NCBI GenBank assembly: GCA_039934635.1
Contig: JBDTLT010000023.1
Span: 1 to 42,121, forward strand
Length of the DNA stretch: 42,121 nucleotides
Reading direction: 5' to 3'
Source of the DNA: DATLFA01 sp039934635
Lineage (GTDB): Bacteria; Actinomycetota; Acidimicrobiia; Acidimicrobiales; WLNW01
Under the pieces are notes generated by a model. The model saw nothing but the letters and a program-made list of their open reading frames with translations. It had not been told where the DNA came from and ran no database searches. Shown here piece after piece: positions 15,433 through 23,574 of the stretch (positions are counted from its first letter, which is position 1; every line of letters begins with the position of its first letter). The position numbers and the translations under genes were made by a program.

Positions 15433-16833
15433 ATGCGAGGGATCATCAGTGCCGGCGGTTACGTACCATTTCGTCGTCTCGACCGGGCCGAGGTCGCCCG
15501 GTTCTTCGGCTCGGGCGGTGGCAAGGGCACCCGCGCGGTGGCGTCGTACGACGAAGACACGACCTCGCTCGGTGTCGAAGCTGCGCGACAGGCAATGCAT
15601 CCGCTCGGTGACGCGCACCGGGTGCGCAGCGTGTCGTTCGCCACCACGGCACCGGCCTATGTCGACAAGACCAATGCCACGACCATTCATGCTGCGTTGC
15701 GACTCGACAGTGACTGCATGGCTATCGACATGTGCGGCTCGGTCCGCGCCGCGGCGGGCGCCCTGCGACTCGCGCTCGAAGGCACCGGCACCGCACTCGT
15801 GGTTGCGTCGGACATCCGCACGGGGCTGCCGACGTCGGTCGACGAATCGACTCACGGTGACGGCGCGTCGGCATTCGTCATCGGTGACGACTCCGACGGC
15901 ACGGTCATCGCCGAATATCTCGGCGGAGCGTCGATCACCGAAGAGTTCACCGATCGGTGGCGCGTGCCGGGCGCGTCGACCTCGCGACTGTGGGACGAGC
16001 GCTTCGGCGAGATCAAGTACATCCCGCTCGGCGAGCAGGCGTTCAACGCCGCGTTGAAGAACACCGATTTGACGCCGGGCGACGTCTCGATCGCCGTCGT
16101 CACCGGCCCGCATGCCCGTGCGGTGCGAGGCCTCGCCGGCCGCCTCGGCGTCAAGGTCGCCGATGATCTGACGACTACGGTCGGCTGGACGGGGGCCGCC
16201 CACGCGGGTCTTCTCTTGGCCAACGTGCTCGAGACCGCCGAGCCCGATCAGGTCATCGCGCTGGTCTCTTTGGCGGACGGCGCCGACGTGTTGTTGTTCC
16301 GCACGACATCGGCCGTCGGCCGCGAGCGCGCCGGGCGCACGGTGGCGCAACAGATCGCTCAGAACGGTCCGGTGCTCTACGGCAAGTTCTTGTCGTGGCG
16401 GGGCATGGTCACCGTCGAGCCGCCGCGCCGTCCCGAACCGTCGCGCACCTCGTCGTCCGCCGCGGCCCGCAGCGAAGACTGGAAGTACGGCTTCGTCGGT
16501 TCGCGCGATCGCAAGTCCGGTCTCGTCTACCTGCCCCCGGCGCGCATCTCGGCCAAGAACGACGAGATCGACGACATGGAAGCGGTTCCGATGGCCGACG
16601 TGCTCGGCACCGTCGCCACCTACACGGTCGACCGCTTGGCCTATTCGCCGAGCCCGCCGGTCGTATTCGCGGTCGTCGACTTCGATGGCGGCGGACGCCT
16701 GCCACTCGAGTTGACCGACGTCGATCCCGACGGCGTCACCATCGGCATGCGGGTCGAGATGACCTTCCGTCGCCTCAACACGGCCGACGGCATCCACAAC
16801 TACTTCTGGAAGGGCCGTCCCGTACGGTCCTGA
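15433..16833 (+). CDS. HMG-CoA-synthase-like thiolase-fold protein fused to a DUF35 OB-fold domain
   Basis: A 466-residue fusion. Residues 1 to about 310 are a ketoacyl-synthase III/HMG-CoA synthase-type domain. The nucleophile is probably Cys101 in AIDMCGSVRAAAGALRLAL. HGDGASAFVIG is the family glycine loop, TGPHARAVRGLAGRLG carries the likely catalytic His, and GWTGAAHAGLLLANVLE matches the C-terminal loop and helix. Residues from about 340 form a DUF35-type module: SGLVYLPPARIS fits the end of a zinc ribbon, but its four Cys are absent, and VLGTVATYTVDRLAYSP starts the OB fold. In archaea an HMG-CoA synthase, a thiolase and a DUF35 protein form a substrate-channelling complex; here two of these are fused and the thiolase gene follows 33 bases later. 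Condensation or cleavage of an acyl-CoA is likely; the direction is unknown. Confidence 0.8.
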   Translation: MRGIISAGGYVPFRRLDRAEVARFFGSGGGKGTRAVASYDEDTTSLGVEAARQAMHPLGDAHRVRSVSFATTAPAYVDKTNATTIHAALRLDSDCMAIDMCGSVRAAAGALRLALEGTGTALVVASDIRTGLPTSVDESTHGDGASAFVIGDDSDGTVIAEYLGGASITEEFTDRWRVPGASTSRLWDERFGEIKYIPLGEQAFNAALKNTDLTPGDVSIAVVTGPHARAVRGLAGRLGVKVADDLTTTVGWTGAAHAGLLLANVLETAEPDQVIALVSLADGADVLLFRTTSAVGRERAGRTVAQQIAQNGPVLYGKFLSWRGMVTVEPPRRPEPSRTSSSAAARSEDWKYGFVGSRDRKSGLVYLPPARISAKNDEIDDMEAVPMADVLGTVATYTVDRLAYSPSPPVVFAVVDFDGGGRLPLELTDVDPDGVTIGMRVEMTFRRLNTADGIHNYFWKGRPVRS

Positions 16834-16866
16834 AGGTACGATTCACACCGAGAACCGGAGGTTCAC

Positions 16867-18057
16867 ATGGGCTCGCACGGCATCAAGGACAAGGTCGCGA
16901 TCGTCGGCGCCGGATGTATCCCGTTCCGTGAGCATTGGGACAAGGGCACCGATGACATGCTCATCGAGGCTTCTGATCTCGCGTTCAAGTCGGCCGGCGT
17001 CACCAAGCACGATGTCGACGCGTATTGGCTCGGCACCGCGCAGTCGGGCATGGCCGGGATCACGCTGTCCATCCCGCTCAAGCTCGATGGCAAGCCCGTG
17101 ACGCGGGTCGAAAACTTCTGCGCCACCGGCAGCGAGGCGATGCGCAACGCGGCCTACGCGCTGGCCTCCGGCGCGTACGACATGGTCATGGCCATCGGTG
17201 TCGAAAAGGTCAAGGACTCGGGTTATCAAGGTCTCAACTCGCAACCTATCCCCACCGACGGCACTGGACGCACGCTCACCGCTGCCGCGATGTACTCGTT
17301 GATCCTGCCGGCGTACGCGCACAAGTTCGGCGTCGACGAAGATGAGCTGCGTCTCGCCATGGCCCGCATCGCGTCCAAGAACCATTTCAACGGCGCGCGC
17401 AACCCGCGGGCACAGTTCCGCAAAGAGATGACACCCGAAGCCATCTGCAACATGGCTGCGGTCGCCGGGCGCCTCAGCGTCTTCGACTGTTCCGGTGTCG
17501 CCGATGGCGCGGCCGCGGTGATCATGGTGCGTGCCGAAGACGCCAAGAAGTATTGCGAAGACCCCTTGTACATCAAGGCGCTCTCGTTCATTTCGGGCAA
17601 CGGGTCGGGCGTCACCGATCCCGAGTACGACTACACGACCTTCCCCGAGATCGTCCGCTGCGCCGACGACGCGTACAAGCAAGCGGGCGTCACCGATCCA
17701 CGGCGCGAGATCGCCATGGCCGAGGTGCACGACTGTTTCACCCCGACCGAGCTCGTGCTCATGGAAGACCTCGGCTTTTCCGAGCGGGGTATGGCGTGGA
17801 AAGAGGTCATGGCGGGAGCGTTCGATCTGACGGGAGACCTTCCGGTCAACACCGACGGCGGGCTGAAAGCTTTCGGCCATCCCGTTGGCGCCTCGGGCCT
17901 GCGCATGATGTACGAGGTGTGGCTACAGATGCGCGGCGTCGCCGAACCCGACCGCCAGATCACCACCAACAAGAAGCTGGCGCTCACGCACAACCTCGGT
18001 GGCTATCCCGGCGAGATGGTGAGCTTCGTCGGCATCTACGGCACCGAGCTCGGCTGA
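16867..18057 (+). CDS. Thiolase (acetyl-CoA C-acyltransferase, SCP-x/archaeal type)
   Basis: A 396-residue thiolase of the SCP-x/archaeal type rather than the classical FadA type. The acyl-accepting Cys is Cys85 in VENFCATGSEAMRNAAYAL. The conserved AEVHDCFTPTELVL (His288, Cys290) and KAFGHPVGASGLRM (His338) supply active-site residues, and LTHNLGGYPGEMVSFVG is the C-terminal loop. GGAG six bases before ATG 16867 supports the start. Thiolases make or cleave 3-ketoacyl-CoA. The gene follows the HMGS-like/DUF35 fusion, so the two products probably form one complex, as the three separate proteins do in archaea. The 3' side has a GC-rich hairpin (GCCGGG/CCCGGC, 18065-18088) but no T-run. Confidence 0.9.
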   Translation: MGSHGIKDKVAIVGAGCIPFREHWDKGTDDMLIEASDLAFKSAGVTKHDVDAYWLGTAQSGMAGITLSIPLKLDGKPVTRVENFCATGSEAMRNAAYALASGAYDMVMAIGVEKVKDSGYQGLNSQPIPTDGTGRTLTAAAMYSLILPAYAHKFGVDEDELRLAMARIASKNHFNGARNPRAQFRKEMTPEAICNMAAVAGRLSVFDCSGVADGAAAVIMVRAEDAKKYCEDPLYIKALSFISGNGSGVTDPEYDYTTFPEIVRCADDAYKQAGVTDPRREIAMAEVHDCFTPTELVLMEDLGFSERGMAWKEVMAGAFDLTGDLPVNTDGGLKAFGHPVGASGLRMMYEVWLQMRGVAEPDRQITTNKKLALTHNLGGYPGEMVSFVGIYGTELG

Positions 18058-18119
18058 CCCGCGAGCCGGGGCCCGCGCCGCTCCCGGCAGAGCGGGGACA
18101 ACTCGCGCGAGGGCGGGAG

Positions 18120-18125
18120 TACCCT
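18120..18125 (+). promoter_or_regulatory. -10 hexamer of a leaderless promoter (site-2 protease)
   Basis: TACCCT ends eight bases before ATG 18134, the same hexamer and spacing as at the RCC1 gene. No ribosome binding site lies between. Confidence 0.45.
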
Positions 18126-18133
18126 TCGCACTG

Positions 18134-19501
18134 ATGCTTCCTCAATACGGTCGAGCCAGAGGCGGTCTGCAGTTCCGCATATTCGGATTTCCCGTCCGAG
18201 TCGACCCCCTGTTCTTCTTCATCGTCCTCGCGCTCGGGTTCTCGACCCACGCGACCGTCGGCGGCATGGTGGCGTGGTTCGCCGTGGTATTCGTTTCGAT
18301 CCTGATTCACGAACTGGGTCACGCATTCGCGGCTCGGGCGGTCGGTTCCGAGGCGATCGGCATCGAGTTGCAATCGATGGGTGGGCTGACCGCCTATCGC
18401 CCGCGGCGCACCCTCTCGCGGCTCGAGCAGATCGGCGTCAGCCTGGCCGGTCCCTTCTCGGGCTTCGCCCTCGGCACGGCTGCGCTCGTGTTGGCCAACG
18501 TCCTCGACGTGTCGACCACCCGCTCCGGCGACAATGTCGTGCTCTTCGATCTGTTGTGGGTGAACTTCGGTTGGGGTCTTTTCAATCTGTTGCCGGTGCT
18601 CCCACTCGATGGTGGCATGGTGATGCAGAACCTCTTGCCGGGCAACGAGATGGTGCGGGGCCGCCGCGCCGCGATGGTTTCGATTGCCATCTTGGTGGTC
18701 GCCGCGGTGATCAGCATCCGCATGGACTTCTTCTTCGGCGTGATCTACGCCGGGCTGCTCGGTGCCTTCAACATCGCCTTGCTGTCGCGCAGCAAAGGTC
18801 CGCGCGTGACCAATGAGGGCGCGGACACGGCCGCCGCGTTCGATCGTCTCGAGCGGGGTGACCTGACCGTGTTGCCGGCACTGGGTGAACTCGCCCGCAA
18901 CGCGCCCACCTCCGAAGTGCGCAGCCTCGTGAAGTCGCGCGCGGTCGAGTCACTCGTGCGGCAGGGTCGCACTCCCGAAGCCCGCGCAGTGCTCGCATCG
19001 TTCCCCGGCCAGAGTGGGCCCAGCCTCTATGCCTTGGTCGACGCGGTCGAAGGCGTGCCGCACGGCCTCGCCATGCTCGACGAACAACTGTCGCGATCGG
19101 CCGACCCGGCGACTGCCCGTCACGCGATCCTCGGGCGAGTGTTGACCCACCGCGCCGGCGAGGTCCCCGGCCTGTTCACCGCGCTGCCCTCGACCGCTCG
19201 CAGTCTCGATGCGCTGCGAGAGGCGCAGTACCTCGCGCACCTACGGGGCGATTTCCGTGACGCGGCGATGATCGGCGAGCAGATCGTGCAGCAGTACCCG
19301 CAAGCGGCCGACGCGTGGATCATGTACAACACCGCGTGCTCGTGGGCCCGTGCCGGCGATGTCGAGCGGGCAATCGCCTGGCTTACTCATGCTGTCGATT
19401 CCGGGTGGAGCGATCTCAACCAGCTCAGCTCCGATCACGATCTCGCGTCGCTGTGGAACGACGCTCGGTTCCACCAGTTGCGCGCGCGCCTCGGCGGCTG
19501 A
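18134..19501 (+). CDS. Site-2-type intramembrane metalloprotease (M50) with TPR-like C-terminal region
   Basis: A 455-residue protein. The N-terminal half is an M50 intramembrane protease with the zinc motif HELGH (His59, Glu60, His63) in a membrane helix, the conserved VSLAGPFSGFALG loop and the third ligand motif LLPVLPLDGG. About six hydrophobic segments reach residue 218. The rest (about 225-455) is soluble and helical, and ends in TPR-like repeats (MYNTACSWARAGDVERAIAW, then DLASLWNDARFHQLRARL). No PDZ domain is present, so it belongs to the SpoIVFB-like rather than the RseP-like group. Such proteases release transcription regulators from membrane proteins. A link to the membrane anti-sigma factors of this window is possible but unproven. 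Confidence 0.88.
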   Translation: MLPQYGRARGGLQFRIFGFPVRVDPLFFFIVLALGFSTHATVGGMVAWFAVVFVSILIHELGHAFAARAVGSEAIGIELQSMGGLTAYRPRRTLSRLEQIGVSLAGPFSGFALGTAALVLANVLDVSTTRSGDNVVLFDLLWVNFGWGLFNLLPVLPLDGGMVMQNLLPGNEMVRGRRAAMVSIAILVVAAVISIRMDFFFGVIYAGLLGAFNIALLSRSKGPRVTNEGADTAAAFDRLERGDLTVLPALGELARNAPTSEVRSLVKSRAVESLVRQGRTPEARAVLASFPGQSGPSLYALVDAVEGVPHGLAMLDEQLSRSADPATARHAILGRVLTHRAGEVPGLFTALPSTARSLDALREAQYLAHLRGDFRDAAMIGEQIVQQYPQAADAWIMYNTACSWARAGDVERAIAWLTHAVDSGWSDLNQLSSDHDLASLWNDARFHQLRARLGG

Positions 19502-19504
19502 GTC

Positions 19505-20377
19505 TCAGTCGCCGTCGCGCTGCTCACGAAGGAACGCTTCGAGCTCTGACGCAATGTCCTCGCCCGACGGCAGAGGCTCGGCATCGTCGTAGCCACGCTC
19601 GAGCTTGCGCACGTAGGTACTGACCTCTTCGTCTTCGTTGGCCGCGTCGTTGACTCGCTGTTCCCACTCACTGGCGGGACGGTCGAGCCGGGGGAAACCG
19701 GTGCGCACGCCGGTGACGTCTTCGAAGCGTTTGAGCAACGCCCGAGTCGCCTTGGGATTGGGTGGCGCGGGCACGTAGTGCGGCACCGACACCCGTAGCG
19801 AGATGACGGGGACGCCGGCTCGGTCGAGCGTGTCGTGCAAGGTGCCGACGACTCCGGTGGGCCCTTGATAGGTAGGACTGCTGAGCCCGAGACGCGCCGC
19901 GAGCGTCGGGCTGGCCGCGCTGCCGGTGACCGGAAACGGACGGCTGTGCGGATTGGTGCCCACCATGGCCCCGAGCGTCACGACCATCTCGGCTCGTGTC
20001 GTGCGGGCGATGTCGAGCAGGTGCCCACAGAACGAACGCCAGCGCAAATGAGGCTCGACACCACCGCACACGATCAGGTCGCGAGGATGTTCGTCGACCG
20101 ATCCGGTGATCGCAGTGGTGTGCACCACGAAGAAGTCGTTGCTCGGCCACAGCAGCGACCGTTGTCCGTCTTCATCGATGGTCACCACCGGGCGTTCCTG
20201 CTGGAAGTCGAAGTAGCACTCGGGATCGATCACCGCGATCCGGTCGGATTCGTAACGATCGCGCAGCCATGCGATGGCCGCGGTGGCCGATGTTGCCGCG
20301 TCGAAGAGCCCCCGGAACGCGACGACCACGATCGGTCGCTGCAGTGTCGGGACGTCGTCCCACGTGAGCTCGGACAT
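19505..20377 (-). CDS. PAC2 family protein
   Basis: A 290-residue protein of the PAC2 (proteasome assembly chaperone 2-like) family common in actinobacteria. It has the early RPIVVVAFRGLFDAATSATA, then RIAVIDPECYFDFQQERPVV (the family's Asp/Phe-Tyr-Asp segment), DLIVCGGVEPHLRWRSF, EMVVTLGAMVGTNPHSRPFP, and VPVISLRVSVPHYVPAPPNP near the centre. The last 70 residues are charged and helical. Family members are thought to act as chaperones or ligases around proteasome function, and the bacterial role is not settled. I chose ATG 20377 because GAGG lies eight bases upstream; a GTG six codons earlier has no such support. The gene is convergent with the site-2 protease, three bases apart. Confidence 0.85.
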   Translation of the reverse strand: MSELTWDDVPTLQRPIVVVAFRGLFDAATSATAAIAWLRDRYESDRIAVIDPECYFDFQQERPVVTIDEDGQRSLLWPSNDFFVVHTTAITGSVDEHPRDLIVCGGVEPHLRWRSFCGHLLDIARTTRAEMVVTLGAMVGTNPHSRPFPVTGSAASPTLAARLGLSSPTYQGPTGVVGTLHDTLDRAGVPVISLRVSVPHYVPAPPNPKATRALLKRFEDVTGVRTGFPRLDRPASEWEQRVNDAANEDEEVSTYVRKLERGYDDAEPLPSGEDIASELEAFLREQRDGD

Positions 20378-20447
20378 CGCCCAAGCCTCGCGCACCGTCA
20401 GCGTTCATGCTGCGCGCTGCTGGCTCACGTGACCTACGGCGGGTTGT

Positions 20448-21089
20448 TCAGCCGCGGCCGCCATGGTCGTCGGTGCTCTCGCTGCTGTGACCGCGGTTGC
20501 TGTCGTCGCCACCACTGTTGTCGTCGCCGACGCGGTCGTTGTCGTCGCGCTCCCTGATACTCACTGACGGTGTGCCGTTGACCAACCGCACCGTGATCTT
20601 GCTGTTGTGCGTCGTGGATTCGAACTCCGCCTCGACTTCGTCGCCATCGCCGCCTTCGTTCTCGGCACCGAAGCCGGCGGCGGGGCGCACCGCGACGATG
20701 GTGAGGGTACGCGCGGTCCATGTGACGTCGACCTCACCACCGACCGAGCGGAATGTCGTTGTGTTCGCGGCGGGGTCGACCGGGGTGGGTGCGGTGGTGC
20801 GCGTGGTGCTCGACGATGTCCGGTCCGGGTTGTCCTCGACGCGACGAGTGGTCGTCGGTGCAGTGGTGCTCGTGGTGGTGCTCGTGTCATCGCTCGAGCG
20901 GCGCGCTTGGTCTGATCGGGCCGAAGTCGGCGAGTTGTCGTCGGTCGTCGTCGTCGCAACGATCTCCAAGCGGGCGTCGTCGCGGCCGAGGCCCACGTCG
21001 GTGCCCGACATCGCGGCCGCGGTGACGGCACCGGTGCCGAGTGTCGTGATCGTTGCAGCGGCGATGGCGATCGCGGTACGTCGGTTCAT
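20448..21089 (-). CDS. Exported Thr-rich protein sharing a C-terminal domain with the neighbouring sigma partner
   Basis: A 213-residue protein, family not recognised. An N-terminal signal or anchor (RRTAIAIAAATITTLGTGAV) is followed by a Ser/Thr/Asp-rich unstructured stretch to about residue 110. A small domain at about 112-180 (FRSVGGEVDVTWTARTLTIV, DEVEAEFES, SKITVRLVNGTPSVSI) aligns by eye with residues 145-216 of the protein encoded at 21173-21823. The tail is Asp/Ser/Gly-rich and disordered. ATG 21089 is preceded by GGAG nine bases away; an upstream codon would place extra residues before the signal. It is probably exported and in the same regulon or transcript as the sigma factor at 21820-22356. 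Confidence 0.75.
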   Translation of the reverse strand: MNRRTAIAIAAATITTLGTGAVTAAAMSGTDVGLGRDDARLEIVATTTTDDNSPTSARSDQARRSSDDTSTTTSTTAPTTTRRVEDNPDRTSSSTTRTTAPTPVDPAANTTTFRSVGGEVDVTWTARTLTIVAVRPAAGFGAENEGGDGDEVEAEFESTTHNSKITVRLVNGTPSVSIRERDDNDRVGDDNSGGDDSNRGHSSESTDDHGGRG

Positions 21090-21172
21090 GTTTGGCGTCT
21101 CCAATGTTGTAGTCACCGGATACACGCCTCAGGGAGCTCGAAGGTTTGGCCCGTCCCATCATTTTCGATTCG

Positions 21173-21823
21173 CTATTCGATCTCCTCGCGAAGTTCCCCC
21201 GCGACGAGGCGCAATCTGATCTTGGACTGACCGTCGGGATTGCTGCGGCGCCACTCGATCTCGACGTCATCGCGGTCGTTCTTGTTGACGGTGGGCGTCC
21301 ATCCCGCGACGTCGGTGACCTGTTCGATCGTGATCGCGGTGGCGGTATGCGTCACGGTGAGCGTGCCCCCGTTGCTGGTATGGGTCGTGCGAATCGCGGC
21401 GGCCGTTGTCGTCGGCGCGGTAGGCGTTGTCGACGGTTGCGTCGGCAGTGGCGCGCCCGTCGTCGGATCGGGGCCACCGCGCGTCGTCGACGTAGATGAA
21501 GACGTCGATGATGATGTCGCAGAGGGTGCGGTCGTCGAGGTCGGCTGTTCTCCCGGGGCGGTCGACGACACCCTGGTGAGGGTGCTCGGCGGCGCGACGA
21601 CATCGACGACGTTCGTATCGTTCGTCGAGTTCACCGCGAAGACTGCTGCGCCGACCGCGAAGAACGATGCCGCGGCGAGCGACCCGATGGCAGCCCGGCG
21701 CCGGGTGCGGGCACGCGCCATGCGGGCGCGATTCGCCGCCAGAGTCGGGCGCCCTTCGTTGCGGGTGGGGTGGGCGCGCCGCAATGCGTCGCGCAGTTCG
21801 TCGTCGTGCTCGAAGTCGTTCAT
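21173..21823 (-). CDS. Membrane partner of ECF sigma factor, putative anti-sigma
   Basis: A 216-residue protein overlapping the ECF sigma gene by four bases (ATGA). The cytoplasmic N-terminus (1-45) is highly charged (DELRDALRRAHPTRNEGRPT) and has no zinc motif. One membrane helix follows (about 46-64, AAIGSLAAASFFAVGAAVFA), then a Thr/Ser/Pro linker to about 143. The extracellular domain (145-216) has GGTLTVTHTATAITIEQVTD, DDVEIEWRR and SKIRLRLVAG. Gene position and topology suggest an anti-sigma factor of a non-zinc type. The C-terminal domain recurs in the next gene downstream (20448-21089). No family could be named. Confidence 0.7.
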   Translation of the reverse strand: MNDFEHDDELRDALRRAHPTRNEGRPTLAANRARMARARTRRRAAIGSLAAASFFAVGAAVFAVNSTNDTNVVDVVAPPSTLTRVSSTAPGEQPTSTTAPSATSSSTSSSTSTTRGGPDPTTGAPLPTQPSTTPTAPTTTAAAIRTTHTSNGGTLTVTHTATAITIEQVTDVAGWTPTVNKNDRDDVEIEWRRSNPDGQSKIRLRLVAGELREEIE

Positions 21824-22356
21824 CGCTCGGGCTCCGACAGGCTCATGGCTTTGCGCAATGCAGTGCGTCCCTGATTGAGGTGATACTTGACGGCGCCTTC
21901 GCTGATCGACATCGCGTGGGCGACGTCGGCGATGCTGGCATCTTCGAGATAGAAGAGCGCGACGGCGAGGCGTTGTTGCGGCGGCAGCGACTGGAGGTGT
22001 CCGAGGACACCACCTTCTTCGGCAGCGTGATCGTCATCGAGCGTGTGCGTCGGGGTCATCGCGGCCAGTCGCGCGATGGCCCGATCGCGCCGTCCGCGCC
22101 GGCGGTGTTGGTCGCGCAGCAGATTGATCGCGACCCGCCGCACCCACGCCGCGGGGTTGTCGAGGCGCCGTACGCGCCGCCATCGCGTGTATGCCCGCAC
22201 GAATGCCTCCTGTACTGCTTCGCCGGCGAGCTCACGATCGCCGAACGCTGCCGCCAGCGATCGGGTCAACCGGTCGTAGCTCGAGAGGAAGAACGCGTCG
22301 AAGTCGTCGTTCGGCGCGTCGAACTCGAGCGGGGGTAGCTGGGTCTCGTGATGCAC
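21820..22356 (-). CDS. ECF RNA polymerase sigma factor (SigE family)
   Basis: A 178-residue ECF sigma factor starting at GTG 22356. Region 2 shows FFLSSYDRLTRSLAAAFGDR, EAVQEAFVRAYTRWRRVRRL and PAAWVRRVAINLLRDQHRRR. Region 4 shows LQSLPPQQRLAVALFYLEDA and the helix-turn-helix SIADVAHAMSISEGAVKYHL. No additional C-terminal domain is present. The gene is followed with a four-base overlap by the membrane partner and then by the related exported protein, a likely three-gene unit. The 119-base region to the divergent DUF2510 gene contains CACAG/CTGTG half-sites just upstream of the GTG, a possible operator. Confidence 0.92.
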   Translation of the reverse strand: MHHETQLPPLEFDAPNDDFDAFFLSSYDRLTRSLAAAFGDRELAGEAVQEAFVRAYTRWRRVRRLDNPAAWVRRVAINLLRDQHRRRGRRDRAIARLAAMTPTHTLDDDHAAEEGGVLGHLQSLPPQQRLAVALFYLEDASIADVAHAMSISEGAVKYHLNQGRTALRKAMSLSEPER

Positions 22357-22462
22357 AGTTGTGACCCTGTGTACACGACGCGGCTCGCGAAAAGGTTTGG
22401 CCGAGTCGACGGGTGGGCGCCGCCTCGGCGGCGGCGTGCTGGGAGGGGCATCGTGGGTCGAC

Positions 22463-22468
22463 TACCGT
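22463..22468 (+). promoter_or_regulatory. -10 hexamer of a leaderless promoter (DUF2510 protein)
   Basis: TACCGT ends seven bases before ATG 22476. This spacing selects the ATG at 22476 over in-frame codons upstream. Confidence 0.5.
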
Positions 22469-22475
22469 CACCCCT

Positions 22476-23543
22476 ATGAGCTCCGCGCCTCCCCCGAATT
22501 GGTACCCGGACCCGAGCGATGCGGCGCACCTCCGATGGTGGGACGGCACTCGATGGACCGAACATCGCCACGAGCTCGTCGCGACCGCGGCCGCAACCGT
22601 TTCCCCGGCGGCCGCCGCGGAGACGCAGCCGCCAGTGGCCGATCAATGGGCAACCACCCGAGTTCCCCAAGCCGCAGCAGCCGAACCGATAGCGCCCGAA
22701 CCGAAAGCACTCGAGGGGACTACGGTGTTCGAACCGGCGACGGTGTTCGTCGATCCGACCGCGCAAAGCTGGAAACCGCAAGAACACACGTGGGCGCCGG
22801 CGGTGCCGGTGCCGATGAATCTGCCCGGACCGGCAACCGCGCCGCCCAAGGATCGCAAGCCGATGCTCATCGCTGCCGCGGTGATCGCGGTGCTCGTCGT
22901 GGGGCTGATCGCGTTCATCGCGACTCGGGGGGGCGACGACGACGGCGGCGATATCGTCTCGCAATCCCCGACGACCACGGCGGCCGTGGCAGGAACGACC
23001 CCCCAGGCGACGGGTGCGTCGACGGCGTCGACGTCCGCAACGACGGCGACGACAACGAGACCGGCAGCCACGAGTGTCGCAACGACCGGCGCGAGCACGC
23101 TTGCCGGCACCCCGTTCAGCGACCCGACGAACGTGTACCGGTTGCGGGTCGCTCCCGCATGGCAAGACGCGACCACCATTGGCGGTCTGCAAACTTGGAC
23201 GACCGGTACGAGTTCGAGTGTGTTCAGAGATTCCGTCAACGTGCTCGTCGAAAAGTTGCCGAGTGATATCTCGATGGACGACTACCTCGCGGCATCGGTG
23301 AAAAATGGACCCAAGGCATTGCCGTCCTTCGTCGAGGTCGGCCGGTCGGTCAATACGATCAACGGGAAGGTCCTCGGCCAACTCGATTTCCGTTCGAATC
23401 AAAACATCCCGCTGCGCCATCGCGCGGTGGTACTGATCAAGGGGCGCAACGCCATCGTGGTGACCTACACCATCGAGCCCGCCCGCTTCGATGCCGAAGT
23501 CGCCAAAGTGCAGCCATATCTCACGTCGATCGAAGGCGTCTGA
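22476..23543 (+). CDS. DUF2510 membrane protein with LpqN/PsbP-like extracellular domain
   Basis: A 355-residue protein. Residues 5-30 are a DUF2510 module (PPNWYPDPSDAAHLRWWDGT, then RWTEH), a small cytoplasmic domain common in actinobacterial membrane proteins. A Pro/Ala-rich region follows, then one membrane helix (about 130-149, MLIAAAVIAVLVVGLIAFIA), a Thr/Ala/Ser linker, and an extracellular domain from about residue 225. That domain (NVYRLRVAPAWQDATTIGG, SVNVLVEKLPSDISMDDYLA, HRAVVLIKGRNAIVVTYTIE) resembles the LpqN/PsbP/DcrB-like fold by pattern. The cargo or role is unknown. The gene is divergent from the third ECF sigma gene, so common control is possible. Confidence 0.8.
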   Translation: MSSAPPPNWYPDPSDAAHLRWWDGTRWTEHRHELVATAAATVSPAAAAETQPPVADQWATTRVPQAAAAEPIAPEPKALEGTTVFEPATVFVDPTAQSWKPQEHTWAPAVPVPMNLPGPATAPPKDRKPMLIAAAVIAVLVVGLIAFIATRGGDDDGGDIVSQSPTTTAAVAGTTPQATGASTASTSATTATTTRPAATSVATTGASTLAGTPFSDPTNVYRLRVAPAWQDATTIGGLQTWTTGTSSSVFRDSVNVLVEKLPSDISMDDYLAASVKNGPKALPSFVEVGRSVNTINGKVLGQLDFRSNQNIPLRHRAVVLIKGRNAIVVTYTIEPARFDAEVAKVQPYLTSIEGV

Positions 23544-23561
23544 TCTCGGCCCGCCGGTCGG

Positions 23562-23567
23562 TAGCGT
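23562..23567 (+). promoter_or_regulatory. -10 hexamer of a leaderless promoter (pirin gene)
   Basis: TAGCGT ends seven bases before ATG 23575, with no ribosome binding site. It lies just after the stop of the DUF2510 gene. Confidence 0.45.
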
Positions 23568-23574
23568 TTCCGGC

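Noticed and set aside
14065..16797. A 910-codon minus-strand open frame spanning the CoA-transferase and beyond
   Set aside because: Only the part from 15306 down is CoA-transferase. The remainder is antisense to the HMG-CoA-synthase-like gene, is low-complexity Arg/Asp/Gly/Ala and has no family motif; GC-rich DNA leaves such frames open by chance.
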